From an uncultured Hyphomicrobiales bacterium (GTDB lineage Bacteria > Pseudomonadota > Alphaproteobacteria > Rhizobiales > Beijerinckiaceae): 64,000 nucleotides of DNA. Numbering within the stretch: the first letter of the stretch is position 1; each line of letters begins with the position of its first letter. The stretch covers positions 248,001 to 312,000 of the forward strand of contig CAINED010000013.1 in assembly GCA_903847605.1 (NCBI GenBank), in the 5' to 3' direction. A program made the position numbers and the translations under genes. The notes under the pieces were generated by a model. The model searched no databases. It was given only the letters and a program-made list of their open reading frames with translations, and had not been told where the DNA came from. Below, piece by piece: positions 60,586-64,000 of this stretch.

Positions 60586-63168
60586 CTACCGGCTCCGCAG
60601 TCGCGCGGCTGGACTTTGTCCCAGAGCGCGCCAGGTGCCGGCAAGGCCCAGCACGACAACGATCAGGAGCGACAGCAGGGTGGTTTGAACCGCGTTCGAC
60701 CAGTCTATTTCAAAGGTCTCCACCCTCAGAACACGGTCAAGGATGACCCAGGCCGTGATCGAACCTGCAATCAGGGCAAAAAGGGCCGTGACCACGCCGA
60801 GCAAGGTGAACTCGATCAACAGTGCTCCGATCAGCCGGCCCCGCGTTGCGCCCAAGACCTTCAGCACGACCGTATCGTAAATGCGCGCGCTCTGCCCTGC
60901 TGCAAGAGCCCCGGCGAGAACGAGGATCGAGGCAATCAGGGCAACCACGGTGGCGCTGCGGATGGCAAAGCCAAGCTGCCGCGCTATGGCCGCGACGGCA
61001 TCGAGCGTTTCCTTGAGCCTGACCGTCGAAATCGTCGGGAAGGCAGAGGCCAGTTCGCCGACAAGTTTGATTTCTTCTGAATTTTTGCCGCCGTCCGGAA
61101 ACGTGGCTGTCGCAATCGAAGCATAGGGCGCGCCGCGGAACGTCGCGGGCGTAAAGACGAAAACGAAATTGATGCCGTAGCTGCGCCAGTTCACTTCGCG
61201 AAGATTGGCGATCTCCGCGGTGATGTTCCGGCCGAGGATGTTGAGCGAGACCGTGTCGCCGAGTTTCAGGCCGAGTCCTTCGGCTGCTTCCGCTTCGATC
61301 GACACCAGCGGCGGGCCACTATAGTCGGCAGGCCACCATTTCCCGCCAACGAGACGCGAGCCTGCGGGAATTTCGCTCGCGAAAGTGATGCCGCGATCGC
61401 CTTCGAGCACCCAGGCGACATTTTCGCGGGCGCGCACGGATTTTGCTTCGACGCCATTCACCTGCGTAACGCGTCCGCGAAGCATTGGCGCCATCTCGAT
61501 TGTCGCCTGCGGAATTCTCTCTTTCAGGAATGAAGAGAACTTTTCCGACTGGGCCGACTGGATGTCGGTGAAGAAGAAGCTTGGAGTTTGGCCGGGAATA
61601 CCTTGTCGCAAGGGCTCGCGCAGATTGCTGTCGATGACCGAAAGAGTGACAAACAAGGAAAGTCCGAGACCCACCGAAGCGATGACCGGACGCGTCAACG
61701 CGCCGGGACGTCCAAGATTGGCGATCGCAAGACGCCATTGAATTCGCTTCGCATGGGGCAAACGCCGCACGCCCCAGGCAACGGCAAAACCAATGGCGTG
61801 CAGGCTTGCGAGAATGAGCGCCGCCGCCGAGACGAAGATGATTGCGCTGCGCCTGTCGGTCGCAGTCGCCATGATCACGACGATGAAAACGAGCGACAAT
61901 GCGCCAATCATAACCTTGTATGAAAGTCGAAGCGAAACCTTCTCTTGCCGGAATTCGTCGCGGAAGAGCGTCGAGACGGGCGTATCGTGCACCTGCCCGA
62001 GCGGCGCCAGCGAAAACAGGATCGCAGCCAGAAACCCATAGGCGATGCCGAGCGCGATTTCGGAGACGTGAATCGAAGGCACAAAAGGCACAGGCATGAT
62101 CGCGCCGAATGCGCCCGATATCATATACGGCAGCGCGATTCCCACCACGAGGCCGATGGCGATGCCGATCGCCGCGGCGACGAGAACTTCGGTCATCGAC
62201 ACGAGAAAGACATAGGAGCCGCTCGCACCCAGCGCTTTCAGGACGGCGAAATCCGCTCGTTTGCGATTGACGAAACCGCGCACGGCATTGGCGATGCCGA
62301 TCCCGCCAATGATGAGCGCTGTCAGCCCAATGAGCGTAAGGAATTGCGTGAAGCGTTCGAGATTACGCGAAAAGTTGGGCGAGATGCGTTCGCGGGTTGC
62401 GACGCGCCAGCCTGCATCCGGGAATTTCTGCTCGGTCGCTTTCGTAAAGTTTTCGACTGCCTGTTGCGAAGCTGGCGCTGTTCCGGCGGGAGCGCGTTGT
62501 TCCGGCAACTTCACGCGATAGGTCCAACGCACCAGCGAACCGGGTTGAACGAGGCCGCTCGAACGCAGCGCTTCGATCGACATGATGACGCGCGGCCCGA
62601 GACTGAACCCACCCGCCAACTTGTCTGGCTCCGACTTAACGATGCCGCGCCAAATAAAGCGCGCATCGCCGATCATCAGACTGTCGCCGACTTTCAATTC
62701 CAGTCGCGCAGCAAGCGCTTCGTCTCCGGCGATGCCGAAAACATCGCCGCTCCGACGCAGGACTTGCTGCATGTCTGCCGCTGGCGGATCGAGAACAGCG
62801 GACCCTATCGATGGATAGGCATCGTCGACGGCTTTGATTTCCACCAGCAACGCGCCGCTCTTGTCCCGGCGCGCCATGGCGCGCATGCCAGCTATTACCG
62901 ATACTTCTCCATTTTGAGCGAACCACGCACGCTCATCGCTGCCAATCTCGCGCAGCACAGTCGAGAAGCTGGCGTCGCCGCCAAGTATGCGCTGACCTTC
63001 GCGTGACAGGCTCTCGACCAGGCTGCGAGCCGTCGAACCAACGCCCACAATTGCGGTAACGCCAAGGATGATGCAGGCGATGAAAACGCGGAAGCCCGCG
63101 AGCCCGCCCTTGAGATCGCGAAAGGCTAGGCGAAGCGGCAGGCCGAGGAAACTCGAGACGCGATTCAT
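60586..63168 (-). CDS. ABC transporter permease, YbbP family
   Basis: An 860-residue permease with an N-terminal membrane helix, a large periplasmic part, and two FtsX-type membrane units (about residues 270-440, 480-510 and 730-850), the duplicated MacB/FtsX layout of YbbP. It overlaps the ATPase gene by 4 bases. The YbbAP system is linked to lipid or hydrophobic-substrate handling and often to a TesA-type esterase; no esterase gene is seen within the window. Confidence 0.93.
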   Translation of the reverse strand: MNRVSSFLGLPLRLAFRDLKGGLAGFRVFIACIILGVTAIVGVGSTARSLVESLSREGQRILGGDASFSTVLREIGSDERAWFAQNGEVSVIAGMRAMARRDKSGALLVEIKAVDDAYPSIGSAVLDPPAADMQQVLRRSGDVFGIAGDEALAARLELKVGDSLMIGDARFIWRGIVKSEPDKLAGGFSLGPRVIMSIEALRSSGLVQPGSLVRWTYRVKLPEQRAPAGTAPASQQAVENFTKATEQKFPDAGWRVATRERISPNFSRNLERFTQFLTLIGLTALIIGGIGIANAVRGFVNRKRADFAVLKALGASGSYVFLVSMTEVLVAAAIGIAIGLVVGIALPYMISGAFGAIMPVPFVPSIHVSEIALGIAYGFLAAILFSLAPLGQVHDTPVSTLFRDEFRQEKVSLRLSYKVMIGALSLVFIVVIMATATDRRSAIIFVSAAALILASLHAIGFAVAWGVRRLPHAKRIQWRLAIANLGRPGALTRPVIASVGLGLSLFVTLSVIDSNLREPLRQGIPGQTPSFFFTDIQSAQSEKFSSFLKERIPQATIEMAPMLRGRVTQVNGVEAKSVRARENVAWVLEGDRGITFASEIPAGSRLVGGKWWPADYSGPPLVSIEAEAAEGLGLKLGDTVSLNILGRNITAEIANLREVNWRSYGINFVFVFTPATFRGAPYASIATATFPDGGKNSEEIKLVGELASAFPTISTVRLKETLDAVAAIARQLGFAIRSATVVALIASILVLAGALAAGQSARIYDTVVLKVLGATRGRLIGALLIEFTLLGVVTALFALIAGSITAWVILDRVLRVETFEIDWSNAVQTTLLSLLIVVVLGLAGTWRALGQSPAARLRSR

Positions 63169-63884
63169 GCGCGCGCCTGCATTTCGCCCGCGAGTGGCGT
63201 GGCATTTTCCGTGATTGCATCGATCTTGCCGGATCTGATGCGAATCGTCCTGTCGCAGCGCGATGCGAGAGCGGCATCATGTGTCACGAGCACGAGTGTC
63301 GCGCCGCGCTTGGCCTTGAGGTCGAAGATGAGATCCATGATGGTTTTGCCGTTCTCCTCGTCGAGATTTCCCGTCGGTTCGTCGGCGATGAGAATTTTTG
63401 GGTCCGGAGCAAGAGCGCGCGCGATGGCGACCCGCTGCTGCTCGCCGCCCGAGAGTTGCGAGGGATAATGACTGGCGCGGGAGGCAAGGCCCACAGCCGC
63501 AAGTTCGCGCGCTGCCTTGCCGAAGGGATCGGACTTTCCTGACAGCTCAAGCGGGATCGCCACATTCTCAAGCGCGGTCATCGTGGGGATCAGGTGAAAC
63601 GACTGGAAGACGATGCCGATATGCGCGCCACGAAACCGCGCGAGATCGTCCTCGTCCAGCCTGGTGGTATCCGTCTCCCCGATCTTCAGGCTGCCCGCGT
63701 TGGGCTTTTCGAGCCCCGCCAGCGTCATCAGGAGCGTGGATTTCCCGGAGCCGGACGGGCCGACAAGGCCAAGGGCTTCGCCCTTGCGGACATCGAAGGA
63801 AATGTCGCGAAGTATGTGAACCCGCGCTTCGCCGGCACCGAGACTGAGGTCCAGCCCTCGGGCTTCGATGATGTGAGAATTCAT
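63165..63884 (-). CDS. ABC transporter ATP-binding protein, YbbA/LolD-like
   Basis: A 239-residue ATPase: Walker A GPSGSGKST, signature LSGGEQQRVAIARA, and Walker B ILIADEPTGNLDEENG. Sequence style is that of the LolD/MacB/YbbA group that pairs with FtsX-type permeases. It drives the overlapping YbbP-like permease. The start at 63884 leaves 116 bases to the right edge, in which nothing else is recognised. Confidence 0.94.
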   Translation of the reverse strand: MNSHIIEARGLDLSLGAGEARVHILRDISFDVRKGEALGLVGPSGSGKSTLLMTLAGLEKPNAGSLKIGETDTTRLDEDDLARFRGAHIGIVFQSFHLIPTMTALENVAIPLELSGKSDPFGKAARELAAVGLASRASHYPSQLSGGEQQRVAIARALAPDPKILIADEPTGNLDEENGKTIMDLIFDLKAKRGATLVLVTHDAALASRCDRTIRIRSGKIDAITENATPLAGEMQARA

Positions 63885-64000
63885 GAATTGCTATCCGTCG
63901 AAGCTGTCATATCTGTGGGAGTGCCAAGGGCGGTGTAACGGCCATATGGTGCTGTGACGGCCGTTGCGCCAGCGTAAAGTCGTTTGGGAAACTTCGGAAC

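Overview
The window is GC-rich, densely packed chromosomal DNA from an alphaproteobacterium, most likely of the order Hyphomicrobiales (Rhizobiales). The pointers are family content and gene order: an mnmG-rsmG-parA-parB cluster, a FtsE/FtsX pair beside a DUF3426-like protein, CobS/CobT (aerobic cobalamin route) beside DnaJ-like and BolA genes, DUF2125, DUF2794, DUF3108 and DUF4167 proteins, an atpHAGDC operon without F0 genes, and CtrA-type binding sites. I cannot name the genus. No transposase, integrase, phage gene, CRISPR array or rRNA is visible. Apart from the gene cut by the left edge, all genes look intact.

Layout. 1-3.2 kb: end of mnmG, then rsmG, parA and parB, with a perfect parS palindrome inside rsmG. 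3.3-8.4 kb: holA and lptE (minus), a PLP-homeostasis protein, an L,D-transpeptidase-like protein (minus), an OmpR-type regulator followed by a stand-alone cyclic-nucleotide-binding protein, and a PlsC-type acyltransferase (minus). 8.4-12.4 kb: GNAT protein, tRNA-Gly(GCC), thioredoxin-TPR (CnoX-like), Lon N-domain protein, Trm112-like protein and a UbiH-type hydroxylase. 12.5-17.2 kb: a nitrogen-sensing block, amtB1-tesB-glnK-amtB2, with sigma54-type promoters and NtrC-like dyads. 17.2-21.6 kb: ftsK (perfect CtrA box upstream), lolA, xthA. 21.6-26.7 kb: chorismate mutase, hisC and prephenate dehydrogenase (minus), divergent from metX-metW. 26.7-30.5 kb: DUF2125, ftsX-ftsE and two small membrane-associated genes. 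30.5-40.8 kb: clpB, carD with a very long histone-H1-like N-terminus, fdxA, an S4 protein, a Suv3-like helicase with a long charged tail, and a DUF3108 protein, all on the minus strand. 41-49.3 kb: rpmB, a soluble chemoreceptor-like protein, cobT-cobS, a DnaJ-like protein, bolA, a small membrane protein, a fatty-acid-hydroxylase/sterol-desaturase homologue and an orphan Bug-type binding protein. 49.5-54.6 kb: atpHAGDC. 54.7-58.8 kb: DUF4167, prmC and htpG (minus). 59-64 kb: DUF2794, a Bax-inhibitor-1 protein and a YbbA/YbbP-like ABC transporter.

Most of the window is core cell biology: chromosome segregation and division (parABS, ftsK, ftsEX), envelope assembly (lptE, lolA, L,D-transpeptidase, plsC), energy (ATP synthase), protein quality control (clpB, htpG, DnaJ, CnoX, Lon-N) and amino-acid synthesis (aromatic, Met). 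I found no convincing new multi-gene system. The most unusual items are the H1-like CarD, its palindrome-rich leader, a hairpin made of heptamer repeats between atpD and atpC, an orphan minus-strand terminator suggesting a small RNA upstream of htpG, and the cell-cycle and nitrogen regulatory sites.
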